Translations under genes and position numbers: made by a program
The notes under the pieces: model-generated
Told to the model about the DNA's origin: nothing
The model's database searches: none
What the model saw: the letters and a program-made list of their open reading frames with translations, nothing else
Shown: positions 27,252-35,435 of the stretch, piece after piece
How positions within the stretch are numbered: position 1 is the stretch's first letter
How the letters are laid out: each line of letters begins with the position of its first letter
From: Aggregicoccus sp. 17bor-14
GTDB taxonomy: Bacteria; Myxococcota; Myxococcia; Myxococcales; Myxococcaceae
Direction of reading: 5' to 3'
DNA: 64,000 nt
NCBI RefSeq assembly: GCF_009659535.1
Contig: NZ_VJZZ01000015.1
Span: 1 to 64,000, forward strand

Positions 27252-27892
27252 GCCGCGTGCTGCTGGTGGACGATCATCCGCTGGTGCGCCAGGGCATCCG
27301 CAGCCTCCTGGAGCTGACGCCGGACCTGCAGGTGGTGGGCGAGGCCTCCGATGGCGCGGAGGCGCTCGCGCTCATCGCCTCGCTGGATCCGGACGTGACG
27401 CTGCTGGACGTGCGCATGCCAGGGATGGACGGGCTCGCGGTGCTGCGCAGCCTGCGCGCGCGAGACCCGGGCCGCCGCGTGCTGCTGCTCACCACCTTCG
27501 ACGACGACGCCGTGGTCATCGAGGCGCTGCGCGTGGGGGTGCAGGGCTTCCTCCTGAAGGACGTGGGCCTCGCGCCCCTCGCCGAGGCCGTGCGCCGGGT
27601 GGCGCGTGGCGAGACGCTGCCCCTGCCGGCGGCGACCGAGCGCGCGCTGCGCAGCCTCGCCACGGCGGGCCCCGCCTCTTTCCCGAGCGCCGAGCTGCCG
27701 GACGCGCTCACCGCGCGCGAGCAGGAGGTGCTGCGGCTGATGGCGCGCGGCCTGAGCAACCGGGAGATCTCGCTCGCGCTGGGCACGGCGGAGGGCACGG
27801 TGAAGAACCAGGCCTCGAGCATCCTCTCCAAGCTGGGCGTGCGCGACCGCACCCGCGCCGTGCTGCGGGCGGTGGAGCTCGGCTACCTGTAG
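27248..27892 (+). CDS. NarL/LuxR-family response regulator
   Basis: A 214-residue protein with a receiver (residues 1-120, VLLVDDHPLVRQG, phospho-acceptor Asp54 in LLDVRMPGMDG, Lys in FLLKDV) and a C-terminal LuxR helix-turn-helix (LTAREQEVLRLMARGLSNREI, GTAEGTVKNQASSILSKLGV). It is cognate to the upstream kinase, whose stop codon it overlaps. The target genes are unknown; the divergent membrane-protein gene is a candidate by position. Confidence 0.95.
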   Translation: MSRVLLVDDHPLVRQGIRSLLELTPDLQVVGEASDGAEALALIASLDPDVTLLDVRMPGMDGLAVLRSLRARDPGRRVLLLTTFDDDAVVIEALRVGVQGFLLKDVGLAPLAEAVRRVARGETLPLPAATERALRSLATAGPASFPSAELPDALTAREQEVLRLMARGLSNREISLALGTAEGTVKNQASSILSKLGVRDRTRAVLRAVELGYL

Positions 27893-28027
27893 GGCGTGCG
27901 GAGCGTGCCGCGAGGCCGGAAATCCGGGCCCCGGCGCGTTACGAAAGCAGACGCGGGGGCGCCGCCGGCCCTGGTGTCGAGAGCGCCCGCCGCGCCAGAC
28001 TCGCGCGACCTTCCGGAGACCTGACCC

Positions 28028-29077
28028 ATGGCCCCACGGGGACCCGACCAGCTCGATCTCTTCGGCGCTCCGACGGAGTCCGCCGCGCCGCGCCCGCCGC
28101 CGCGCCGCCGCGCAGGCGCCACGCGCAGCGAGCCGGTGGGCGCCGTGGCGCAGCCCGCCGAGGTGCAGGAGGTGGGCGCGCACCTGCCGCAGGGCGTGTT
28201 CCTGGGCACCTCCTCGTGGACCTTCCCGGGCTGGGAGGGAATCGTCTACGACCGCGCGGCCACCCAGGTGCGGCTCGCGCGCGAAGGGCTCGCCGCCTAC
28301 GCGCACCACCCGGTGCTGCGCACGGTGGGCATCGACCGGACCTTCTACGGGCCCGTGCCCGCGGCCACCTTCGCGGCCTACGCCGCGCAGGTGCCCGAGG
28401 GCTTCCGCTTCCTCGCCAAGGCCCACGAGGCCTGCACGCTCGCGCGCTACCCCCTGCACGCGCGCTACGGCGCGCACCGCGGCGAGCTCAACGCGCGCTT
28501 CCTCGATGCCGCCTACGCGCGCGACGCGGTGGTGGCCCCCTTCGTCGAGGGCCTGGGCGACAAGGCCGGCCCGCTCGTCTTCCAGTTCCCCCCGCAGGAC
28601 ACGGCGCAGTTCGGCGGCCCCGAGGCCTTCGTCGAGCGGCTGCACGGCTTCCTCGCAGCGCTGCCCCCGGGGCCCCTCTACGCGGTGGAGCTGCGCAACG
28701 AGGAGCTGCTCACGGAGGACCTCGCCGCAGCGCTCGCGGACGTGGGCGCGAGCCCCGTGCTCGCCGCCTGGCGCAACCTTCCCGAAGTGGAGCAGCAGGC
28801 CGAGCGCACCCGGGCGCTCGCCTCGCGCGCGCTGGTGGTGCGCTGGATGCTGCCGCCGCACCTCGGCTACGACGAGGCCCGCGCGCGCTACGCGCCCTTC
28901 CGCCACCTGGTGGACGAGGACCTCACCACCCGCGAGGCCCTTGCGCGCCTCAGCGTGCAGGCGGTGCGCGCAGGCCGCGCCGCCTTCGTCATCATCAACA
29001 ACAAGGCGGAGGGCAGCGCGCCCCTCTCCGCCCTCAAGCTCGCCGAGAGCATCGTGCTGGAGAACAGTGCGCCCTGA
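28028..29077 (+). CDS. DUF72 protein with N-terminal clamp-binding-like motif
   Basis: A 349-residue protein. Residues about 55-345 are a DUF72 (YecE-like) TIM-barrel domain, with GTSSWTFPGWEGIVY, GIDRTFYGP, FRFLAKAHE, LVFQFPP and YAVELRNE. The biochemical function of DUF72 is unknown. The first 55 residues are an extra, disordered Pro/Arg-rich leader that begins MAPRGPDQLDLFG. QLDLF is the textbook pentapeptide by which bacterial proteins bind the DNA polymerase sliding clamp, which hints at a role in DNA replication or repair. Start ATG 28028; monocistronic. Confidence 0.88.
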   Translation: MAPRGPDQLDLFGAPTESAAPRPPPRRRAGATRSEPVGAVAQPAEVQEVGAHLPQGVFLGTSSWTFPGWEGIVYDRAATQVRLAREGLAAYAHHPVLRTVGIDRTFYGPVPAATFAAYAAQVPEGFRFLAKAHEACTLARYPLHARYGAHRGELNARFLDAAYARDAVVAPFVEGLGDKAGPLVFQFPPQDTAQFGGPEAFVERLHGFLAALPPGPLYAVELRNEELLTEDLAAALADVGASPVLAAWRNLPEVEQQAERTRALASRALVVRWMLPPHLGYDEARARYAPFRHLVDEDLTTREALARLSVQAVRAGRAAFVIINNKAEGSAPLSALKLAESIVLENSAP

Positions 29078-29092
29078 CCCCGGGACAGGGCT

Positions 29093-29108
29093 CGGCACGC
29101 GCCTTGCC
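29093..29108 (+). promoter_or_regulatory. sigma-54 (-24/-12) promoter before the small peptide and Smr genes
   Basis: The core GGCACG-N4-TTGC is matched exactly (GGCACG 29094-29099, TTGC 29104-29107), inside the 44-base gap after the DUF72 gene. The start of transcription would be near 29119, three bases before the ATG at 29122, so the first ORF would be leaderless or translated from an internal start. Confidence 0.6.
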
Positions 29109-29121
29109 TGGGGATGCCCCC

Positions 29122-29343
29122 ATGCATGCGGTGCTGATGGTGGTGGTGGCGACCCGCCTCGTGGTGGCGGGAGGGGCGGGAATGGAGGCGGAGGCGGCGG
29201 GGCGCCGTCCGCCGCCGGGGCGCACCTGGCGGGAGGCGGGAAAGAGTTTCGCCACCCTGAGAAAAGAAGTCGCCACGCTCCGGCAGGACTACGCACGCTC
29301 GCGCGAGGCGCAGGCCCGTGAGGCGCAGGCCGCCCGACGCTGA
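29122..29343 (+). CDS. small hypothetical protein with N-terminal hydrophobic segment
   Basis: A 73-residue ORF: a hydrophobic start (MHAVLMVVVATRLVVAGGAG) that could be a signal or membrane anchor, then a Gly/Pro/Arg linker and a charged helix rich in Lys, Arg, Glu and Gln (SFATLRKEVATLRQDYARSRE) likely to form a coiled coil. There is no family match I recognise. It sits directly after an exact sigma-54 core promoter and overlaps the start of the Smr gene by 26 bases. It may be a real small membrane protein or a leader ORF. Confidence 0.5.
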   Translation: MHAVLMVVVATRLVVAGGAGMEAEAAGRRPPPGRTWREAGKSFATLRKEVATLRQDYARSREAQAREAQAARR

Positions 29344-29680
29344 GGCTCCCGGCCCGGAGGACGCCGGGGACGCCGAGCCCTGGGACCCCGAGGCCCCCGT
29401 GGCGCTGCCGCTGGACGGCGAGCTGGACCTGCACCTCTTCGCCCCGCGCGACGCTCCACTCGTGGTGGAGGAGTACCTCGCCGCGTGCCGCGAGAAGGGC
29501 GTGCTGCAGGTGCGCATCGCGCACGGCAAGGGCACGGGCGCGCTGCGCCGCCGCGTGCACGGCCTGCTCTCGCGCCTCCCCGAGGTGCTTCGCTTCGAGT
29601 CCGCGCAGGAGCAGGACGGCGGCTGGGGCGCGACCTGGGTGTACCTGCGCGCGCCCGGGGCTCAGGAGAGCCAGAAGTAG
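29318..29680 (+). CDS. stand-alone Smr-domain protein
   Basis: A 120-residue protein whose residues about 30-115 form an Smr domain: LDLHLFAPRDAPLVVEEYL, then VRIAHGKGTGALRRRVHGLL, the H-G-K-G-x-G loop typical of the family. Smr domains (also the C-terminus of MutS2) nick or cut DNA and RNA, recently linked to ribosome rescue. The GTG at 29318 lies inside the preceding small ORF. The 3' end overlaps the convergent helicase gene by 19 bases. Confidence 0.85.
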   Translation: MRRRPPDAEAPGPEDAGDAEPWDPEAPVALPLDGELDLHLFAPRDAPLVVEEYLAACREKGVLQVRIAHGKGTGALRRRVHGLLSRLPEVLRFESAQEQDGGWGATWVYLRAPGAQESQK

Positions 29681-32364
29681 GCGGAGGCGATGAGCGAGCG
29701 CTTCTCCACGACCTTGGCCTTCTGGGTGAGGTCCGCGATGGCGCGGTCCTTCGCGAGGTAGCGCTTCTCCTCCTCGTTGCGCAAGCTCGCGAGCTTGCGG
29801 CGGTACTCGCGCTCGAGCCGCTCGGCGTTCGCGCGTGCCTTCACGCGCTCCGAGGGCTCGTCCACGCCCGCCACCTGCTTGCGCGCCTCCATCCACTGCG
29901 CGCGCGCCGACTCCATGCCCTGGCGCGACTCGAGGAGGCAGTCCTCGGCGTAGCGGTCCGCGCGCTCCTTGGCGAGGTCCAGCTCGAGCGCGTTCTTGCG
30001 CTCGGCGGCGCGCACCAGCTCGTCCTTCGCGGCGAGCAGCGCCTGTTCCTGCACGAGCGAGACGCTCACCGCGTCCGGCTGGCGGCGCTTCTCCTCCTTC
30101 GCCGCGAGGCGCACGAAGTGCTCGCCGTCCGCCACCGGCAGCGCGCGGAAGGTGCCGTCCCGGTCCTTCACCAGCACCAGGTGCACGAGCCTCTCCTCGG
30201 GCTTGAGGCCGCTCAGCTCGAACTTGTAGACGAACCACCAGCCCTCGCTGCCGGCGAGGCGCGCGAGGCGGCTCGGCAGCCCCGCCGCGTCCAGCTGCAG
30301 GTAGCTGACGGCGTCGTTGGTGCGCTCGCGCACGGAGTAGGCGGCCTTGGCCACCTGCAGCCGCCCGCTGGCCACGTTGTTGCCCAGCACCGAGCCGGTG
30401 AGGGCGCGCGTGGCCTGGCGGCGCTTGGCGATGGTCTCCTTCGTCTGCTCGCCCGCGACGCGCAGGCGCTTGCGAACGTCGCCGTCGAAGCGCTCGAGCA
30501 GGGTGCTGCGCGCCTCGGTCATGCGCGCGCTGATGCGGCTCTCCATGTCCGCGCGCAGGGCGTCGAAGGCGGCGTTGATGTCCTCGACCTTGCGGAAGCC
30601 CTGGTAGATCTCGAGCACGCGCCGCTCGAAGTCCACGCCGCTCTCCAGCGCGCCGAGGATCTCGTCCGAGGCGCCGAACACGCCGTCGAAGAGGTTGAGC
30701 TTCTTCTCCAGCAGCTCGTAGAGGCGCGCGTCCGCCGCGTTGGAGCGGTTGAGGAAGTTGAGCACCAGCACGTCGCGCTGCTGGCCGTAGCGGTGGCAGC
30801 GGCCGATGCGCTGCTCCACGCGCTGCGGGTTCCAGGGCAGGTCGTAGTTGACCAGGATGTTGCAGAACTGGAGGTTGATGCCCTCGGCGCCGGCTTCCGT
30901 GGAGATGAGCAGCTGGGTGCGGTCGCGGAACTCCTCCACCAGCGCGCGGCGCTCCTCGGGCGTGCCGGCGTCACCGGAGAGCAGGGAGATCTTCCCGCGG
31001 AAGCCGTGGTCGCTGAGCAGGTTGTAGAGGTACTCCTGCGTGCGGCGGCTCTCGGTGAAGATGATCGCCTTCTCGGGCCACTGGTGCGCGCGGGCGACGG
31101 TGAAGGTGCGGTCCAGGGCGCGCTTGAGCGCCTCGCCCTTGGCGTTCACCTTGATGGAGTCCGCGAGGTCCGCGTACTGGCGCAGCTCCCACAGCTCGTT
31201 CTGCAGCGTGCGCACGCTCACCGGGCGGGAAGGGTCGTCGCTCCACTCCTCGCCCTCCTCGGCGAACTGCTTCGCCTCCTCGGGCTCGAAGAGCGCCAGG
31301 GCCTGCGCGCCGAGCTGCGCCGCGTGCAGGCGCTTCTCCAGGTTGTCCGAGAGCCTGCGCAGGGTGGGGGCGATGGCGTAGGTGCTGGAGGCGAGCAGCT
31401 TGCGGTAGACGAGCGTGAGCAGGGTCTTCTTGCCCGGCTCGATGGCGGCCGCCTCCGAGCGGCGCAGGTACTCGCTCACCTTGTCGTAGAGGTCCTGCTC
31501 CTCGGGGGAGGGGGTGAAGTCCTCCACGATGCTGCGGCGGTTCGTGTAGCGCACGAACTCGCGCACCTGGCGGCGCAGGGTGCGCTGCACCACGGGGGCG
31601 AGCCGCTCCTTGAGCTCCTGGCCCGCGTCCTCGCGCAGGCCGCCCGCGTCCGGGTCCACCTGGTAGCGGCTGCGGAAGGCGTGCTCGGGGCCGAGGATCT
31701 GCTCGTCCAGCAGCGAGATGAGCCCGAAGAGCTCGAGCAGGTCGTTCTGCAGCGGCGTCGCGGTGAGCAGCAGCTTGGGGCGGCCCGCGAGCGAGCTGCG
31801 CAGCGCCTTGCCCGTCTTGTTGCTCGCCTTGTACGCGTTGCGCAGGCGGTGGGCCTCGTCGATGACCACGAGATCCCACGGAATCTGCGCGGTGAGGTCC
31901 GCCTTGTTCGCGGCGAAGGGGTGCGAGCAGATGACGGGGAAGGGCTGGTCGAAGCAGTTGCCGGTGGCGCGCACGGTGCGCCCGTCCACCAGCACGCTCT
32001 CCAGGTCGAACTTCTCGCGCAGCTCCGTCTGCCACTGCGCACGCAGGGTGGCGGGCGCGAGGATGAGGATGCGGTTCTTCCCCTCGGCGACGAGCTGGGC
32101 GATGACGATGCCCGCCTCGATGGTCTTCCCCAGCCCCACCTCGTCCGCGAGCATGCAGCCGCCGCGGCTCAGCGAGTCCATGGCGAAGGTGGCCGCCTCC
32201 ACCTGGTGCGGGTTCAGGTCCACGCGCGCGTCCGAGAGCGCGCTGGCGAGCCGCTTCTGCGTGTCACCGCTCTTCGCGGTGAGCTCCTCGGCGAGCAGCC
32301 GCTCGTGGAACCGGGTGAGCCCCGTCACACCCGCTGCTGACTCCACCCTTGCGAGCTCCGCCAA
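29662..32364 (-). CDS. SNF2/RapA-like DEAD/DEAH-box helicase
   Basis: A 900-residue SWI2/SNF2 ATPase. Walker A is in LADEVGLGKTIEAG, motif II is VVIDEAHRLRN, motif III LLLTATPLQNDLLELFGL, and the second RecA-like domain has LISTEAGAEGINLQFCNILVNYD-type sequence and QRIGRCHRYGQ. A long C-terminal helical region (from about residue 560) is Arg/Glu-rich. The RapA group remodels RNA polymerase or DNA-protein complexes. The TTG at 32364 is preferred because GGAGG lies seven bases upstream; an ATG 75 bases earlier (32439) has no ribosome site and encodes a Gly/Arg-rich stretch. The exact target is unknown. Confidence 0.88.
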   Translation of the reverse strand: MAELARVESAAGVTGLTRFHERLLAEELTAKSGDTQKRLASALSDARVDLNPHQVEAATFAMDSLSRGGCMLADEVGLGKTIEAGIVIAQLVAEGKNRILILAPATLRAQWQTELREKFDLESVLVDGRTVRATGNCFDQPFPVICSHPFAANKADLTAQIPWDLVVIDEAHRLRNAYKASNKTGKALRSSLAGRPKLLLTATPLQNDLLELFGLISLLDEQILGPEHAFRSRYQVDPDAGGLREDAGQELKERLAPVVQRTLRRQVREFVRYTNRRSIVEDFTPSPEEQDLYDKVSEYLRRSEAAAIEPGKKTLLTLVYRKLLASSTYAIAPTLRRLSDNLEKRLHAAQLGAQALALFEPEEAKQFAEEGEEWSDDPSRPVSVRTLQNELWELRQYADLADSIKVNAKGEALKRALDRTFTVARAHQWPEKAIIFTESRRTQEYLYNLLSDHGFRGKISLLSGDAGTPEERRALVEEFRDRTQLLISTEAGAEGINLQFCNILVNYDLPWNPQRVEQRIGRCHRYGQQRDVLVLNFLNRSNAADARLYELLEKKLNLFDGVFGASDEILGALESGVDFERRVLEIYQGFRKVEDINAAFDALRADMESRISARMTEARSTLLERFDGDVRKRLRVAGEQTKETIAKRRQATRALTGSVLGNNVASGRLQVAKAAYSVRERTNDAVSYLQLDAAGLPSRLARLAGSEGWWFVYKFELSGLKPEERLVHLVLVKDRDGTFRALPVADGEHFVRLAAKEEKRRQPDAVSVSLVQEQALLAAKDELVRAAERKNALELDLAKERADRYAEDCLLESRQGMESARAQWMEARKQVAGVDEPSERVKARANAERLEREYRRKLASLRNEEEKRYLAKDRAIADLTQKAKVVEKRSLIASAYFWLS

Positions 32365-32617
32365 GACCCGACCTCCGAGGTTGCTCAGACCTGCGCCCCT
32401 CCCCACGCCGCGGGGGGCCGCGCCACCGAAGCGCCGCATTGTGGGGAGCGGGTCCGGTCTGTAAAGGGGGTCTTCTCCAGGGCCGGTAAATCGGCTCCGC
32501 AGCGATCGGCGTCATTGAGGCCGGGCGGCGCGAAAGGGCCCTTTTTCGAGGGCCAAGACGCGCCAAAGATCAAGCCTTGACTGCGCTGAATTTTTTCTGC
32601 GCGCCGTGCCCCGCGTC
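32365..32617. other. intergenic region upstream of the helicase gene
   Basis: These 253 bases include a locally AT-rich GAATTTTTTC patch (around 32587-32596) and a short hairpin GGCCCT-TTTTCG-AGGGCC near 32537-32554. No convincing gene is present. A minus-strand TTTACAGA near 32458 may be the -10 element of the helicase gene, without a clear -35. Confidence 0.35.
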
Positions 32618-33262
32618 CTACGGGGCGGGGTCGCGCAGCGCGAGCAGCGCTCCGCCGAGCGCGCCCAGCGCCCCGAGCAGGGCGAGGAAGAGCCCGAAGG
32701 AGGGGGTGGAGCGCACGATGGCGTAGCTGCCCGAGGCGGACGGCAGGCTCGTGCTGTCGGAGGCGAGGCGCAGGCAGACGACGCACCAGAAGACGCAGAA
32801 GGCCGAGGTCCCCAGCTGCAAGAGCCACGCGCCGTGGGCGCCCAGGCGCGGGTGGGCGGCGCGCACGCGCGCGTAGAGCGCCCCGAGCGCGAGCAGCGCG
32901 CCCGCGAAGGCGAGCGCGCCCAGGCTCATCAGCCCGAGGATGTCCCCGTCCTCCGCCGTCTCGCGCCAGGGCATGAAGCAGGAGAAGAGCAGCAGCCCCA
33001 GCCCACCGAGCGCGAGGCGGTCGGAGCGGGTGCGCTCGAGCACGAAGGCGCGCGCCTGGGCGAAGAGCTCGGCGGGATCCGTGATGGTGGGGGCACCTGG
33101 CAGCGCGGCGGCGGCCGTGGCGCTCGCTCGCGGGCCTGCGGCCGGCAGGGGCTCGGGCGCGGCGGCGGCGCCCGAGATGAACGAGCCGTCGATGATGAAG
33201 TCACAGTGGGGGCAGATGGCGGCGTCCTTCGCCACCTGCGCGCTGCAGCCTGGGCAGTTCAT
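32618..33262 (-). CDS. zinc-ribbon membrane protein
   Basis: A 214-residue protein starting with a zinc ribbon, MNCPGCSAQVAKDAAICPHC (CxxC...CxxC), followed by an Ala/Pro-rich linker and four hydrophobic helices (LGGLGLLLFSCFMPW, LGALAFAGALLALGALYA, LLQLGTSAFCVFWCVVCL and a last FGLFLALLGALGALGGALLAL). This architecture is common among uncharacterised bacterial envelope proteins. ATG 33262 is used because the ribbon begins there. It is divergent from the HEAT-cyclophilin lipoprotein gene, 94 bases away. Confidence 0.8.
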   Translation of the reverse strand: MNCPGCSAQVAKDAAICPHCDFIIDGSFISGAAAAPEPLPAAGPRASATAAAALPGAPTITDPAELFAQARAFVLERTRSDRLALGGLGLLLFSCFMPWRETAEDGDILGLMSLGALAFAGALLALGALYARVRAAHPRLGAHGAWLLQLGTSAFCVFWCVVCLRLASDSTSLPSASGSYAIVRSTPSFGLFLALLGALGALGGALLALRDPAP

Positions 33263-33356
33263 GCCGCGGAATCCTTCCGGGGCAGGTGCCGCCAAGTCAA
33301 ACCCCGCGGCGCCGCGGCGTGGATCTCCCCGGAGAATTCGCCTAAGCGATCGCCCC

Positions 33357-35435
33357 ATGGGCACGACGCAAGGAGCCGGTTTCCGCTGTTGCGCAGGAAT
33401 GCTGCTGACGCTGTGGCTCGGCTGCTCGCACGGGCCGCCGTCCGCACCGCCCCCGCAGGCCGCCGCGGCGCGCCCGCCGGATGCCGCGCGCATTCAAGAT
33501 TGGGAGGACCGGCGCGCGCTAGGCGAGCTGCAGGTGCTCACCCTCAGCGCGCAGGACCCGGCGCTGCGGGCCCGGGCGCTGCGCGCACTCGGCCGCATCC
33601 AGGACCCGGCAGGGCTGGACGCCGTGCTCGCGGGGCTCGCGGACCCGGTTCCGCACGTGCGCGACGAGGCCGCCTTCGCCGCGGGCGAGCTCGCGCTCTC
33701 CTGGGAGCCGCTCGCGGAGGACGTGAAGGCGCGCCTCACCCAGACGCTGGTGGGCGCCGAGCCGCGCGAGCAGGACGCGGCGGTGCGCCTCACGCTGCTC
33801 GAGTCGCTCGGAAAGCTCGCGACGCCGGACGCCCTCACGCTGCTCCTCCAGGAGGCGCACGGCGCGCCCGAGAGCCCGCGCACGGCGCGCGCCGCGCTCT
33901 CGCTGGCGGTGGCGGCGCGCAGGGGCGCGGCGCTCCCGTCCGAGGCGGTGTCCGCGGCCCAGGCGCTGCTCGCGCCCGCGCTGCCGCTGGCCTCGCGCTA
34001 CGCGGGCGCCTACCTCCTCTCGCAGACGAAGCGCCCCGAGGCCGCGCCCGCGCTGCTCGGCTGCCTCGCGGATGCGGAGCCCGACGTGCGCGCCCTGTGC
34101 GCGAAGGGGCTCGCGGACGGCGGGCAGCCCTCGGACGTGGCGCAGCTCTCGCCGCTGCTCGCAGACCCCGTGGCGCGCGTGGCGGCCGAGGCGGCGCGCA
34201 CGCTGGCCAAGCGCGCCGCGGCGTGCAGCGGCCCCTGCCGCGCACTCGAGGCCCTGGAGACCCTGGCGCAGCGCGCGCCGGCGGTCGCGGCGGGGGAGGG
34301 GAGCGCGGGCCATCCACTGCTCGCGCTCGCGCAGGCGGGGCTCCCCGCGCAGGGGCGCCCGGTGCTCGCGAAGCTGCGCGCGGCGCTGAAGGCCGAGCTG
34401 CCCCGCGCCGCGGGGACGGGGGCGCAGGATCTGGGCAACCTGGACTGCCGGCTCGCGGGCGCGATGGACCGGCAGGGCGGCAAGCTGGACCAGGTGCGCG
34501 ACTGCGGCTTCGGCCAGGTGCCCGGTGCGCGGCGGCTCACCCTGGGCCTGCGCGAGGTGGCGCAGGCGCAGGCGCCGGACGTCGCGGCGGTGCCCGAGGC
34601 GCTCTCGCACCCGGACGCGCGGGTGCGGCTCGCCGCGCTGGAGCTCGCGGCGGCGAGCCCGCAGCCCGAGTGGCTCCCGCGGCTGCGCGAGCTGATCGCG
34701 AGCCCGGATGTCATCGAGGCGGCCGCGGCAGCCGGAGTGGCCGCGAAGCTCAAGGACCCCGCCTCGTTGCCCCTCGTGCGCGCGCTCGCCGCGCGCGTGC
34801 CGAAGGTGCCGGACGTGGCGGAGCCGGTGGGCACGGCGCTGGTGGCCTTCATGGGGCGCGCGGCGGAAGGGGACCTGCGCCCCTGGCTGCAGTCGCCGGA
34901 CGCGAACGTGCGCCACGTGGCGGCGCGCCTGCTCACGGAGGCCACGGGGGTGAACGTCCCGGCCGGGCAGGTGGTGCGCCCCGAGGGAGCGCCCCGGCCC
35001 GAGCCCGCCCCCGCGGGCGCGCAGCTGCGGTTCCGCACGGCGAAGGGGACCTTCCGGGTGGCGCTGGACACGGCCGAGGCGCCGCTCACCTCGGGCAACC
35101 TCTGGGCGCTCGCCCAGAAGGGCTACTTCAAGGGCGTCACCTTCCACCGCGTGGTGCCGGACTTCGTGGCGCAGGGCGGAGACCCGCGCGGCGACGGCGA
35201 GGGGGGCCCGGGCTACAGCATCCGCTGCGAGATGACCCGCCGCCCGTACACGCGCGGCACGCTGGGCATGGCGCTCTCCGGCAAGGACACCGGCGGCAGC
35301 CAGTTCTTCGTCACCCACGCGCCCCAGCCCCACCTGGACGGCCGCTACACGGCCTTCGGACAGGTGGTGGAGGGCATGGACGTGGTGGACGAGCTCCTCG
35401 AGGGCGACGAGATCCTCGAGGTGACTGCCGGCTAG
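33357..35435 (+). CDS. lipoprotein with HEAT repeats and a C-terminal cyclophilin domain
   Basis: A 692-residue protein with a lipoprotein signal (MLLTLWLGC, lipobox Cys about residue 30). The middle, about 50-550, consists of repeated helical pairs of the HEAT/armadillo type (ALGRIQDPAGLDAVLAGLADP; VRDEAAFAAGELAL). The C-terminal 140 residues are a complete peptidyl-prolyl isomerase: FHRVVPDFVAQGGDPRGDG, GTLGMALSGKDTGGSQFFVT, HLDGRYTAFGQVVEGMDVV. The catalytic Arg, Phe and Gln positions of cyclophilin appear kept. An envelope-tethered foldase on a protein-binding scaffold is the simplest reading. The gene ends four bases into the convergent HD-GYP gene. Confidence 0.88.
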   Translation: MGTTQGAGFRCCAGMLLTLWLGCSHGPPSAPPPQAAAARPPDAARIQDWEDRRALGELQVLTLSAQDPALRARALRALGRIQDPAGLDAVLAGLADPVPHVRDEAAFAAGELALSWEPLAEDVKARLTQTLVGAEPREQDAAVRLTLLESLGKLATPDALTLLLQEAHGAPESPRTARAALSLAVAARRGAALPSEAVSAAQALLAPALPLASRYAGAYLLSQTKRPEAAPALLGCLADAEPDVRALCAKGLADGGQPSDVAQLSPLLADPVARVAAEAARTLAKRAAACSGPCRALEALETLAQRAPAVAAGEGSAGHPLLALAQAGLPAQGRPVLAKLRAALKAELPRAAGTGAQDLGNLDCRLAGAMDRQGGKLDQVRDCGFGQVPGARRLTLGLREVAQAQAPDVAAVPEALSHPDARVRLAALELAAASPQPEWLPRLRELIASPDVIEAAAAAGVAAKLKDPASLPLVRALAARVPKVPDVAEPVGTALVAFMGRAAEGDLRPWLQSPDANVRHVAARLLTEATGVNVPAGQVVRPEGAPRPEPAPAGAQLRFRTAKGTFRVALDTAEAPLTSGNLWALAQKGYFKGVTFHRVVPDFVAQGGDPRGDGEGGPGYSIRCEMTRRPYTRGTLGMALSGKDTGGSQFFVTHAPQPHLDGRYTAFGQVVEGMDVVDELLEGDEILEVTAG

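Noticed and set aside
26285-30238. 1317-residue minus-strand open frame
   Set aside because: It spans a sensor kinase, its regulator, DUF72 and Smr genes in the opposite direction. Its sequence changes character repeatedly and matches no family.
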